Part shown: positions 53,923 through 63,600 of the stretch, piece after piece
How positions within the stretch are numbered: position 1 is the stretch's first letter
Layout: the number at the start of each line of letters is the position of its first letter
NCBI RefSeq assembly: GCF_030248535.1
Contig: NZ_JAHGAJ010000002.1
Location: 149,672-213,671, forward strand
Source of the DNA: Vibrio sp. D404a
Lineage (GTDB): Bacteria > Pseudomonadota > Gammaproteobacteria > Enterobacterales > Vibrionaceae
Length of the DNA: 64,000 bases
Direction: 5' to 3'
Made by a program: the position numbers and the translations under genes
Notes under the pieces: model-generated
The model's input: the letters and a program-made list of their open reading frames with translations, nothing else
The model's database searches: none
Told to the model about the DNA's origin: nothing

Positions 53923-54675
53923 ATGCGCACCAATGCACTCTATACCGATCTTTCTAGTTACTACGATCTCATGTGTCTTGATATCGACTATCAATCGCAA
54001 AGCAATTGCGTGCGTAGACTGCATCAAATCTTTGGCAATACCGGTCGTACTCACTTGGATCTTGCATGTGGTACTGGCCCGCACGTTCGCCACTTTATCG
54101 ATTATGGTTATACCAGTGCTGGATTGGATTTGAACCAACCTATGCTGGATATCGCAATGACTCGTTGCCCTGAAGCTCAGTTTTCTCAACAAAATATGAG
54201 CTTCTTTAAGGTAGATGAACCGGTCGACTTGATTACCTGCTTTCTTTATTCCATCCACTACAACGATGGTATTGATAACTTGAAAGCATGTATTGAGAGC
54301 GTCCATGCCGCTTTAAAGCCTGATGGTATTTTCTGCTTCAACGTGGTTGATAAGGCTAAGATCAATAACAATCTTTTTGTTCGACACACCAGCAATTTAG
54401 AGCAAGATGCGTTTACCTTCCGCTCCGGTTGGTACTATTCTGGCAATGGTGAGCGACAAGCACTTAAGTTGAGTATCGAGAAAACGACGCAAGGTGAAAC
54501 ACAAATTTGGCATGACGAGCATCCAATGGTTGCATTTACGTTTGCAGAGATCGTTCAAATTCTTGAGCCTTACTTTGACGTTCACTTGTTTGAACACGAC
54601 TATGAAAAACTGACGCCTTGGGATCAGCAATCTGGTAACGCTATTATCACTTGTGTGAAAAAGCCCGCCCATTAA
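53923..54675 (+). CDS. Class I SAM-dependent methyltransferase
   Basis: This is a 250-residue methyltransferase. HLDLACGTGPHVRHFIDYG (about residue 44) is motif I; LDLNQPMLDIA, VDLITCFLYSIHY and LKPDGIFCFNVVD give the other fold motifs. I use the ATG at 53923 (AAAGG at the right distance), giving the natural N-terminus NALYTDLSSYYDLMCLDIDY; an ATG at 53866 would add 19 residues without a better site. The substrate is unknown. It is a single gene between the GNAT and the TonB receptor. Confidence 0.87.
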   Translation: MRTNALYTDLSSYYDLMCLDIDYQSQSNCVRRLHQIFGNTGRTHLDLACGTGPHVRHFIDYGYTSAGLDLNQPMLDIAMTRCPEAQFSQQNMSFFKVDEPVDLITCFLYSIHYNDGIDNLKACIESVHAALKPDGIFCFNVVDKAKINNNLFVRHTSNLEQDAFTFRSGWYYSGNGERQALKLSIEKTTQGETQIWHDEHPMVAFTFAEIVQILEPYFDVHLFEHDYEKLTPWDQQSGNAIITCVKKPAH

Positions 54676-54703
54676 GCAAGAGCTATCTTAACAACAAAAC
54701 GAA

Positions 54704-54736
54704 AAAACGCAGGCCATTTCGACCTGCGTTTTTGTT
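54704..54736. terminator. Bidirectional rho-independent terminator
   Basis: AAAACGCAGG pairs with CCTGCGTTTT between the methyltransferase and the convergent TonB receptor gene. Confidence 0.88.
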
Positions 54737-54802
54737 TATTCACTGTTCTATTGCTTCTCACAAATTAGAACGTTTCTCACGCGTTAGAATGCTTCTTACA
54801 CA

Positions 54803-56839
54803 TTAGAAATCAGCTGTCATACCGACGTAGTATGTGCGTGGCTCTTCAACATAACCCATGTTCTCAAGCTCTTGAGAAACAGCTTCATCCGTTAGGTTAG
54901 TAATGCCAGCACGGATTCGTACTGAGTCATTAACGTTATAAACAGTACCAATGTTGAGTGTCGTGTATGCATCTTGAGTTAGGTCTGTTTCAATCTGACG
55001 CTCACCACGGTATCTTGCACTCACGAAAGCAGATAGGTCATACGTTGGGCTCCAGTTCAGTTTAACCAGACCAGAGTGCTTGTAGCGCTCAAGTAGCTCT
55101 TCACCTGTAGACTTGTCCTCTGTATCTAAATACGTGTAGTTACCTGATACATCCCACGCATCGGAGATTTGGAAACCACCAGCCAGTTCAACACCTTGGA
55201 TAACAGCTTCTGATACGTTTACATAAGTACGAGTACCATTACTTACAAAAGTGCCATCATCTTCAACACAACCGATACCATTACCACCCCATGTACCACC
55301 TGATAGACATTCAGTATCACCACGATCGATCAAGTCTTGAATCTCGTTTCGGAACACAGCACCTTCAATATTCCATCGTGGTTGGCTGTAGAGAGCTGCC
55401 AATTCATAGTTCCAACTTGTTTCTGGGTTTAGATCTTCATTACCAACAATGTCACACCACCCCTTACAGCTCGCTACCGTATATCCAGCGTGGTTTTGTG
55501 TCAGAGTCGGCGCTTTAAATGCTTTACCCACACCACCTTTGATTACAAGATCATCCGTCGTTTGGTGGACTAAGTACACACGAGGGCTAAATTCTTCGCC
55601 GTATTTTTCGTGTTTATCTAAACGACCGCCCAGTGTTGCTGTCAATTGTTCAGTAACGTTCCACTGATCTTGAATGAACAACGCACCTTGATACGCTTTG
55701 GCAGGAGCGCCTGTAACGTTTTCTTCGTTAGTAAGCTCACTCAATTGATAATCAAGACCGAAGGTCACAATATGATTATCACCAAGATAGCTCGTTGCCG
55801 ATGCTTCAAAAATTTGCGTAAGCTCTTCAACGTCACGTGTCGAACTACCTACATCAGCAGCATTTTTATCAACAACATTCTCACGAGAGTAACGAACTTT
55901 AGTATCACCCCAACTCCAGTAACCGCTGTGCGTTAACGCTTGGCTATTACGTTTGACGTTTGAGTTAGAAATATTTAAACCCGTTGCATGTTCTGCTGCT
56001 GTATCACGTTCATCGTCGCTGTAACCAAGGTCTAAATCGATCGTTTGGTTGTCTGTTGCGTGCCACGTCAACGTCGCAAGTAAGCTAAGAGTATCGCGCC
56101 CTTCTAGAGCCGTAACATCTTCTCTATCATGACCCGCACTGTGGGTACCGGTGTAAGGCTGCCAAGCGTCACGACTGGTTTGGTTTACAGAGAAACGAGC
56201 AAACAGTTCGTCTTCGATAAGAGCGCCAGACGTTGTTAAGCCGACTGAGTGCTCTTGACCGCCGTTACCGTCCATAGGTGACGAGGTATCCATGCTCAAT
56301 GTTGAGCTCCAGTCGTTTTGAGGCGCTTTGGTGATGATGTTAATCGTACCGCCCATACCATCAGAGCCATACAGTGCTGACATTGGGCCACGAATGATCT
56401 CTACACGCTCGATAGACTCGACCGGGATGGTTGAAAGATCAAAGTCATTACCACGAATGATTGCGCTTGCTGAGCTCAAACGTCGGCCATTCACCATGAT
56501 CAACGTGTAGTCTGAGTCCATACCACGAATAGAGATCATCTGACGACCCGCTCGCGTACTGTCGAAATCAGATTCGACACTGGTTGAGTCAGCTACGATA
56601 TCTGCCAGCGTGATACCTGGATTATTCTCGATATCATCAGCGGTGATCACCGACATTGACGCCGGAGCTTGTTTCAGTGATGTCTCAGTTCGAGTTGCCG
56701 TGACTACCATCTGCTCATCAGTTTCAGTTTGTGTATTCTGGCTAGACTCACTAGCAAAAGAGGTGGCTGAGAGTGAAGAACAAATGAGCGCTACGGCGAT
56801 AGATAGCGGTTTACGAGATAATAACGAACGGTCAGTCAT
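54803..56839 (-). CDS. TonB-dependent siderophore receptor (CirA/IrgA/VctA type)
   Basis: This 678-residue outer-membrane receptor imports a ferric catecholate-type siderophore. It has a signal peptide (about 1-29), then the TonB-box region EQMVVTATRTE, plug motifs IRGMDSDYTLIMVNGRR and IIRGPMSALYGSDGMGGTINI, and a 22-strand barrel closing in YYVGMTADF. Extracellular Cys pairs (ASCKGWCDIVGNEDLNPE and ECLSGGTWGGNGIGC) resemble CirA and IrgA. A Fur box overlaps the promoter. A LysR gene lies upstream; IrgA in V. cholerae also has a LysR neighbour (IrgB), but that one is divergent and this one is co-directional, so equivalence is not certain. Confidence 0.9.
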   Translation of the reverse strand: MTDRSLLSRKPLSIAVALICSSLSATSFASESSQNTQTETDEQMVVTATRTETSLKQAPASMSVITADDIENNPGITLADIVADSTSVESDFDSTRAGRQMISIRGMDSDYTLIMVNGRRLSSASAIIRGNDFDLSTIPVESIERVEIIRGPMSALYGSDGMGGTINIITKAPQNDWSSTLSMDTSSPMDGNGGQEHSVGLTTSGALIEDELFARFSVNQTSRDAWQPYTGTHSAGHDREDVTALEGRDTLSLLATLTWHATDNQTIDLDLGYSDDERDTAAEHATGLNISNSNVKRNSQALTHSGYWSWGDTKVRYSRENVVDKNAADVGSSTRDVEELTQIFEASATSYLGDNHIVTFGLDYQLSELTNEENVTGAPAKAYQGALFIQDQWNVTEQLTATLGGRLDKHEKYGEEFSPRVYLVHQTTDDLVIKGGVGKAFKAPTLTQNHAGYTVASCKGWCDIVGNEDLNPETSWNYELAALYSQPRWNIEGAVFRNEIQDLIDRGDTECLSGGTWGGNGIGCVEDDGTFVSNGTRTYVNVSEAVIQGVELAGGFQISDAWDVSGNYTYLDTEDKSTGEELLERYKHSGLVKLNWSPTYDLSAFVSARYRGERQIETDLTQDAYTTLNIGTVYNVNDSVRIRAGITNLTDEAVSQELENMGYVEEPRTYYVGMTADF

Positions 56840-56864
56840 GGGATATTGGCTTTTATTTATAAAT

Positions 56865-56883
56865 GATAATGGTTTGCATTAGA
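56865..56883. promoter_or_regulatory. Fur box upstream of the TonB receptor
   Basis: GATAATGGTTTGCATTAG matches the Fur consensus GATAATGATAATCATTATC well at GATAATG and CATTA, 26-44 bases before the start. Iron repression is inferred. Confidence 0.55.
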
Positions 56884-56969
56884 CATTCGGTTACCATTTA
56901 CATCAATAAAAGTTTCATACCCCTATGTAATTCCCAGTATTTAATTTGAGAATACAAATTTGCTTCCAT

Positions 56970-56996
56970 ATCCATCTCGATATTGTCGAGATGGAT
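56970..56996. repeat. Perfect 11-base inverted repeat upstream of the TonB receptor
   Basis: ATCCATCTCGA, loop TATTG, TCGAGATGGAT. No T run follows on either strand. It lies between the LysR stop and the receptor promoter and may be an operator or an mRNA hairpin. Confidence 0.6.
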
Positions 56997-57080
56997 AGCA
57001 TACAAGGAGCTTATTTCTATTTTGTTTATGTTCGGCTAAATGTGGTTACAACTTAAAAAGCTAGCAAGAAAGGCTGTTAC

Positions 57081-58001
57081 TTAGGCATAAAGATCTTTAA
57101 AGATACGACGAATCCACTGGCACATAGGATCATTGTGAAAACGTTTATGCCAATATAAATAGACATCTTCACTAGGGTGTCGCAGCGCCTTTGGTACCCT
57201 CTTACAAACCAAATCACGTTGCTTCGCCGCTTGCTGAGCAAATGGCGTAGGCAGGTGAAATATGATATCCGTGGTTTCTGCGATATCTGGTGCGACATTG
57301 AAATTAGAGAGCTGAATTGGAATTGAGAGCTTTCGCTGCTTGTCAATGAGACCCAGCTCTTTAAAGCGATGTTCGATGGAAAGTCGTTTATCACCTTGAA
57401 GGGAGATCTGACCTAGTTGGCTATTCAGCAAATCGTCGACTGTTATCTCTTTATCAGCTAGTGGATGATCTTTACTCATGAGTAATCGATAATCTCGACT
57501 GGTAACAAAAGTACGATATAGATTTTGTTCTGAACTTAGTGGCTCATGAGTAGACAAAACAAAGTGGGCATCCCCAGACAACAGGCTTTCAAAAGGACGC
57601 TTAGGAATAGAATCGATATCAACGACCATATTCGGAGCCTCTCGACGAATTTCAGCCATCACCTTTGGCATCAATTGTGTCACTTGTGGTACCAATCCGA
57701 AGAATCGAACGGTTGCATCACTGTGCTTTGGCTCGAAGACATCACCGGCAACCAACTTTTCCAATCGTCCTAAAACAGATGTTAGATCTTGTTTGATAGA
57801 TTCAGCTTTCGGCGTTAATTCATAACCGTAAGTGCCACGCACCAACAAATCATCGTTAAATACGGTGCGAAGTTTCTGCAATGAGCGGCTGATCGTAGGT
57901 TGGCTCATATCCAATGCCAATGCGGTATTAGATACATGCTTCTCTTCCAGCAACTGCTTTAAAATGACCAAAAGGTTTAGGTCGACTTGAGCCAAATTCA
58001 T
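57081..58001 (-). CDS. LysR-family transcriptional regulator
   Basis: This 306-residue LysR protein has an HTH at about residues 20-46 (HVSNTALALDMSQPTISRSL) and an effector domain with FFGLVPQVTQLMPKVMAEIR. The N-terminus NLAQVDLNLLVILKQLLEEK is of the NodD/LeuO branch. It is upstream of and co-directional with the TonB receptor gene (241 bases away) and preceded by 0.94 kb of non-coding DNA. Regulation of the receptor is possible. The effector is unknown. Confidence 0.88.
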   Translation of the reverse strand: MNLAQVDLNLLVILKQLLEEKHVSNTALALDMSQPTISRSLQKLRTVFNDDLLVRGTYGYELTPKAESIKQDLTSVLGRLEKLVAGDVFEPKHSDATVRFFGLVPQVTQLMPKVMAEIRREAPNMVVDIDSIPKRPFESLLSGDAHFVLSTHEPLSSEQNLYRTFVTSRDYRLLMSKDHPLADKEITVDDLLNSQLGQISLQGDKRLSIEHRFKELGLIDKQRKLSIPIQLSNFNVAPDIAETTDIIFHLPTPFAQQAAKQRDLVCKRVPKALRHPSEDVYLYWHKRFHNDPMCQWIRRIFKDLYA

Positions 58002-58462
58002 TAGGTAGATACTTAACAGGTAGAAAATTCAGTTTAGGAATAATGCAACGAGTGTCTAATGAACTCAACGGACGCCAACAATTATTCCTCCGGTAAAATG
58101 TAACAGCATGTGGCAAAACTGAGTGGTTGTGACAGAAGGTACTTTGATTTGACATACTCTTGCACAAGCCACAATCGCCATACATAAATCATGGCTATCC
58201 AACATAGTAAACGCATCGTTATTAAATAGCCTAACTTGGCGTTTGGTATTTACAAATAAAGGCGTGATAATGGATATTTACCTTTCAGCGGCTAATTTTA
58301 AACCAATAATATAGATCATTTAATCTCTTATAAACCAATATAAATAACACACAGCTTTTATATAAAAATAAAAACTCGGTATTTGCAACATAATTAATCG
58401 AAGAGTAATAATAACAATGAAGTATAGACTACCTTTCTAAACCACATCGCAATCGCCAATAA

Positions 58463-58489
58463 AAACAAAACCAAAACCAAAACCAAAAC
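58463..58489. repeat. CCAAAA hexanucleotide tandem repeat
   Basis: About four copies of CCAAAA (AACAAAACCAAAACCAAAAC and onward). This may vary in copy number by slippage. Confidence 0.6.
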
Positions 58490-58545
58490 ACATAAAAATC
58501 AACAATTTAAATAAGATACCGTTATTTGCAAAGTTAAAAATCCAT

Positions 58546-58601
58546 TATAATCTACGTAGTGGCCTGTTCTAGATAATAAGAAAGGCCAACTGAAAACCAG
58601 T
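58546..58601 (+). promoter_or_regulatory. Promoter-like box with a structured leader
   Basis: TATAAT at 58546-58551 precedes TGGCCT/AGGCCA (58560-58565 with 58583-58588) and ACTG/CAGT (58589-58592 with 58598-58601), two adjoining stems. It fits no riboswitch class I know. Confidence 0.35.
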
Positions 58602-58940
58602 GGGGATAAAATAATACAACGACCAATCCAATTATGAAGTCAGTCCCATCACAAGTTAGATAAAAATATAAGTTTCATTAGCAATCAATCTCGTTAGCTT
58701 TATGAAAGATGAACCAGCATTTAGATGTTTTATAAATAAGCCTAAGTTCATCACCTAAGCAACCGTCCAACTGCAAGATTGTTAGAATCTTGTACCCATC
58801 TTTGTGACATAAATCTACGGAAACTCATATTATTTATTGGTAAGTAACAAAGTGTTATCTATACTCAGATGAAACTATACGTTAATCACCTAGTCTCATA
58901 ATAAGGTGAAGCGTTCAGTCGGCTAGATAAGGACACGGAA

Positions 58941-59837
58941 ATGAACAACGATAGTATTGCTGCGTTCCAAGGGCTAATGGATGAAGCGCCCATTAATGAA
59001 TCATTTTCCACCACTGCAGATCCTTATGCTCACTATCTCAAGGATATTGTGGGTATCGATTTGTTGTCTCGCGAAGACGAGTTGTATTACGCGAAGTTAA
59101 ATCGCGCGGGTGACAAAAATGCCCGTGATGTGATGATCGAATCCAACTTACGCCTTGTGGTTAAGATTGCAAAGAGCTACCTCAAGCGCAAAGGGAATAA
59201 CTTTACCCTGCTCGATCTGATTGAAGAAGGTAACATCGGTTTAATTAAGGCCATAGATAAGTATGACCCTGAGCCAGGCTTCCGCTTTTCTACTTATGCG
59301 GTATGGTGGATTCGTGAAAACATCGAAGCGGCTCTAATGAACAAAGGACGTACAGTTCGTTTACCTGCTCATGTATGCAAAGAGATCAACAGCCTTGCAT
59401 CAAAAAAAGTCGATGTAAGTAAGAAAATGAACAAAGAAGTGTCCATTTCTGAGCTATCTGACAATTCTGGTGTAAAAGCTGAGCGTGTTGATCAACTCGT
59501 GGCACTCAGTGGTTTTATCGACGTTACAACAACGGTAGACATCAACAATGCTCCACTTGCACTAGAGCAGTGTGAAAGCGAATATCTTTGTGACCCTCAA
59601 CATGATTGCGAGAATCAATCTTTTACCGACGCCTTAGAGCAGATCATCAATACCCTACCTCCTAAGCTCCAAATAGTTTTGATCCATCGTTTTGGTTTGT
59701 TCGGAAACAATGTAAAAACACTTTCGGAAGTTGGGCAGATACTAGACACCAGTGTATCAAATGAACGAGTGAGGCAGATGCAGAAAGAGGCGGTAGAAAG
59801 AATCAAGAAGCGACTCACGTTCGATGGCTGGGTTTAA
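58941..59837 (+). CDS. RpoS-like alternative sigma factor (RpoQ-like)
   Basis: This 298-residue group 2 sigma-70 factor has region 1.2 (DPYAHYLKDIVGIDLLSREDE), region 2 (ESNLRLVVKIAKSYLKRKGN, LIEEGNIGLIKAIDKYDPE, FSTYAVWWIRENIE), region 3 and region 4 (LSEVGQILDTSVSNERVRQM). It is a paralogue of RpoS, not RpoS itself, which should lie by nlpD; region 4.2 has an insert (LDTSVSN). V. fischeri RpoQ is the best-known such paralogue, under quorum control, and this gene may be its counterpart. It lies near a giant adhesin gene. The -10/-35 specificity of region 4 is not obvious from the sequence. Confidence 0.85.
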   Translation: MNNDSIAAFQGLMDEAPINESFSTTADPYAHYLKDIVGIDLLSREDELYYAKLNRAGDKNARDVMIESNLRLVVKIAKSYLKRKGNNFTLLDLIEEGNIGLIKAIDKYDPEPGFRFSTYAVWWIRENIEAALMNKGRTVRLPAHVCKEINSLASKKVDVSKKMNKEVSISELSDNSGVKAERVDQLVALSGFIDVTTTVDINNAPLALEQCESEYLCDPQHDCENQSFTDALEQIINTLPPKLQIVLIHRFGLFGNNVKTLSEVGQILDTSVSNERVRQMQKEAVERIKKRLTFDGWV

Positions 59838-59912
59838 CAGTTGGTGATAAGTTGATACACAAACGCTGATAAAGGTTTTATTAGACAATAATCAATTTGT
59901 TACAAAATCATC

Positions 59913-59946
59913 AGGGTGGGCTTAACAAGCTTGCCCTTTTTGTTTG
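59913..59946 (+). terminator. Terminator of the sigma factor gene
   Basis: AGGGTGGGCTT pairs with AAGCTTGCCCT (three G-T pairs) around AAC, followed by TTTT, 76 bases after the stop. Confidence 0.75.
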
Positions 59947-60082
59947 TTAAAAAGAACACTCTCAAGATAGGCAAATCTTCGGAGGATGACTGGAGGCAGG
60001 CAAACTACTTATATAGGTAATTTACTTTAAGTAGCCGGTCTGTTTAACGAACCAGTTTACTTAACGAGCTATAAGTACAGGC

Positions 60083-60436
60083 TTACCTGTAAGGGTTCGC
60101 CCTTTCGCTACGTAGAATCAGATAGTTAACATAGGTAGTTTCGAAGCGATCCTGCTCCCATAGAGACAAGATCCGTTTCGCCGCAAAATAATAATCTTTG
60201 TTTCTTAATAGCGTACCTACGGTGCGACTGAGCTGTTCAAATCTCGCATGATCATTCGCGGCAATAAAGTCGTCATCGCTTTCTATAATAGGAGCTAGCC
60301 CATCTGAAAACCAATTATTCAAAATTTCTCGCATCTCTAATTCTGATTCAGGCACATCCACACAGGACAACTCTCGGTGTTGTGGTGGCGGCACTATATA
60401 TTTTGGCGCTTGTGGCGAACTGACATACCGATACAT
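60083..60436 (-). CDS. Hypothetical protein
   Basis: This 117-residue protein is not recognised. It has a proline-rich N-terminus (SPQAPKYIVPPPQH), an acidic central part (SESEL-like, then SDDDFIAANDHARF) and a helical C-terminus (LLRNKDYYFAAKRILSLWEQ). There is no signal peptide or membrane segment. A strong Shine-Dalgarno (AAGGAGG) lies about eight bases before the ATG. It lies downstream of, and on the same strand as, the giant adhesin gene, with two hairpins between, so it is probably separately transcribed. Confidence 0.6.
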   Translation of the reverse strand: MYRYVSSPQAPKYIVPPPQHRELSCVDVPESELEMREILNNWFSDGLAPIIESDDDFIAANDHARFEQLSRTVGTLLRNKDYYFAAKRILSLWEQDRFETTYVNYLILRSERANPYR

Positions 60437-60532
60437 GTCATCCCCTCCTTTTAACTGACTCTTCTAATAATTAAGAACATTTTTTTCCATTCTCAAGATT
60501 TTTAACGCAAGTTTTTCTTTGATAGACAAAAA

Positions 60533-60571
60533 ATAAAAAAGCCATACAAAGCTCACTCTGTATGGCTTAGG
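60533..60571 (-). terminator. Terminator of the adhesin gene
   Basis: On the minus strand AAGCCATACA pairs with TGTATGGCTT, and a long T run (TTTTTTATTTTTT) follows. A second GC-rich hairpin (AGGGCA/TGCCCT) lies at 60571-60597. Confidence 0.88.
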
Positions 60572-60630
60572 CAGGGCAACATTACGCTGCCCTATTTAGT
60601 TGTAGACTCCAATTAAACCAACCCTTTCGG

Positions 60631-63600
60631 TTAGATTGAGCTTTGGTCGAAGTCGTTGTTTTGATCGTTTCCAGATTGTGAACCTGAATCGAAGCTTCCA
60701 GAGTCGTCTGTGAAGTCAACACCTTGGTCTTGACCACCAGCACTTGTCCAATCGCTGTCTCCAGATTCCATACCTGCCATGTCTGGTTGCTGCTCTTGAG
60801 TAGAACCTTGCATGGTGTATTGATCATCCACTTCAACTTCAACAGAGCCGATTGCACCGTCTATTGAGCTGCCCAACTCGTCGTAACCTTGGAATTGGAT
60901 CTCGCTAGTACCTTCGTAACCCTCCGGTAGGCCAACCGATACTGGCTGCTCTAAGTTACCACTGATAGTGAAGCTACCATCACCGTTATCCAGAGCATTA
61001 CTCACTGTAGCTCCCTCTGGTAAGCCAGACATCTCAGCGTAATCCACCGACTCATTACCACTCACCTCATCTGGAATCGAGATAGAGATTGTATCGCCTG
61101 GTGCTACTGTGACATCGGCAACGCTGTCTTCCGCTTCAGCATCTTGTGCTTGTTCATCAGTTTGTTGTGCGGCTTCCACTTGCTGCTCTTCTGTTTCTTG
61201 AGCAGCTTCTGCTTGTGGCTCTTCACTTTGAACTGATTCATCAGCAACTTGGATGCTTAAGCTATGACTCGATACCTCACCGCCATCGTTTACGTCGACA
61301 TTCATAGCTAAGTTGCCATCGAAGTCTTCGTTCGGCCAGTAGGTCCACTCACCTTCACCAGACTCGGCAAAGAAACCAGCGTCGTTAGCGTCTGCTACAT
61401 CGACAATCTCTGCTGTGTCACTCAAGCCCAACTCATCAACCAACTGTGCATCTGTGAGAGTTAATGAACCATCGTCAGCCAACGCATAACCTTCACTTGT
61501 GGTTGCTTCATCGCCACCTTGAATATCGACATTGAAGAAGCTTTCGATGCGATTTTCGCCATCGGTTGCTACAAATCCAACTTGAACATCACCGGTGTAG
61601 CCTTCAGCAGGTGTGAACTCATAGTTGCCTTGGTTATCGCTTTCGATAAGACCCTGACCTTCCATCAAGCTCACTGATTCAATGCTCAAGTTATCACCTT
61701 CTGCATCGCTCAGGTTCGCTAACATGTCTTCATCAGTGAACGACAAGGTTGAGTGTGCAGCGATTTCCGTAGTAGCAATGCTATCCACTTCAGGCTCTGC
61801 ATTCTCTGGTGTGCCCTCTTCTTTAACGACGACACCTGTCTGCTCATCATGAAGGACACCATCTTTATCAATCACATAAGCAATATCGGCTTCACCCGTA
61901 AAGCCAGGTGCCGGTGTGAACGTCCAAGTGCCATCTCCATTATCGACAATCTCACCTTGGCTACGGTCTGCAAGATGAACCAGTTTCACTTCATCATCGC
62001 TGTCTGCTTCAACATTCTCAGCTAATCCGATCAAGTCATCCGCAGTTAGGATAATCGAATCTCCTGCTAAGGTTTCGAAGTCACCAGAATCGATACCATC
62101 TTCAAATGCTTCCGGCTCATCTCCGTAATCAACCGTTGTTGCACTCACGGTTACGAAGAACTCACCACTGAAGTTTTCAGGAGGCGTCATCTCCAAGTTT
62201 GAGATATCCCAATCGAACAGGTCAATGTATTGTCCCGGCTCGGTGATCATCACGGTATTCACGCCATCGCTCACCTCAAATCCAACAGGGAAACCTGTCA
62301 TAACGAGGTTACTTAGCGTCTCTGAATCATCCACTAGGCCAACGTTCAGACCTAAGTGTCCTGTTTCATCTTCACCGAATACCAGCGGACCGTCATGGTC
62401 CGTAGAGATAACCGCACCATCAGCGACAGGACGAACATAAACAGGTACATCAAGCACCGTCTCAAACTCACCGTCACTGACAACAACTTGTAGGTCAGAC
62501 ACGCCTGCGAAGTCGCCTGTTGGTGTGAATGTCCAAGTACCATCACCGTTGTCAGACACTTCACCGCCATCTTCACCGTCAGCGGTGATAATGCGTGAAA
62601 CCACAAGGTCAGCGGTATCAATGTCACCAAACAAGTTCATCAAGTCGCCAGCGTCGAAGGTGAACGCGCCATCTTCGTCTGTGGTCATCATTGCGTTACC
62701 GACATTGAATGGAGCGTCGTTAACCGGGATAACATCCACATTCAGCGAGCCATCAACCACTTCTTCGCCATCTGTTGCTTGATAACCTAGCTCTACCAAG
62801 CCATTGAAGTCTTGAGTAGTGACTAAGTGATACATGCCGTCTGGTTGTTGAGTTAAGGTCGCATTTGCTGGTGCACGAACCGTGATGCTTTCGATGCTGA
62901 TTTCGTCACCATCAAGATCCGTCACTTGATCCGCGATGTAGGCTGGGTCAATCACCATGACTACATCTTCTTCGCCTTGCATCTGAATGGTTGGAGCATC
63001 AGGTGCATCATTGACAGGCGTTACATCGATATTGCCGTCGACTGAAATCGTAGCTTGTCCATCGCTAACGTTAAACGTCATTGGCACATCGCCATTGAAG
63101 TTTTCATTTGGCGTGAATGACCAAGTACCATCTTCGTTATCTAACAGCTCACCTAAGCTAGGGTCTATCTGTAGGCCAGAAGCAGATAGTTCGTCAGCGG
63201 TGTTGTCGATATCTGTCGCTTGAGCCAGCAGCATTTCTTGTGTGATAAGAATAGTGCTGTCTTCGGCTGTGGTTAGATTGACGTCCTCTGATTCAGGTCC
63301 ATCGTTCACAGCCAGAACTTCGATACCTGCCGTTGTTGTTGCTGTTGCACCGTCATCGTCGGTTACAACCACATCTAGGCTGATGTCACCATTGAAGTTC
63401 TCGTTTGGCGCGAACGTGACTGAGCCATCTTCGTTCTGAGTTAGGATGCCATCCGTACCCGAGTAGCTCACGCTATCCAGAGACACTTCGCCATCCACGT
63501 CTGAGCTGTTCGCAATCAACTGCTCTGGGCTTAGCGTGATGGTGCCATCCTCGTTCATTTGGTAAGACGTTGAACCCGCCACTGGGGCATCGTTAACGTC

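Larger units (their letters stand above)
58002..58940. other. Long intergenic region before the sigma factor gene
   Basis: These 939 AT-rich bases contain a CCAAAA tandem repeat (58463-58489), a TATAAT box at 58546-58551 and, 10 bases on, two short hairpins. No ORF is supported. The distance from the box to the sigma gene start is about 390 bases, so a long leader RNA or a small RNA is possible. Confidence 0.5.

Noticed and set aside
57000..58940. irgA-irgB divergent arrangement
   Set aside because: The LysR gene is on the same strand as the receptor, not divergent, and its N-terminus differs from IrgB as I recall it, so the gene names were not used.
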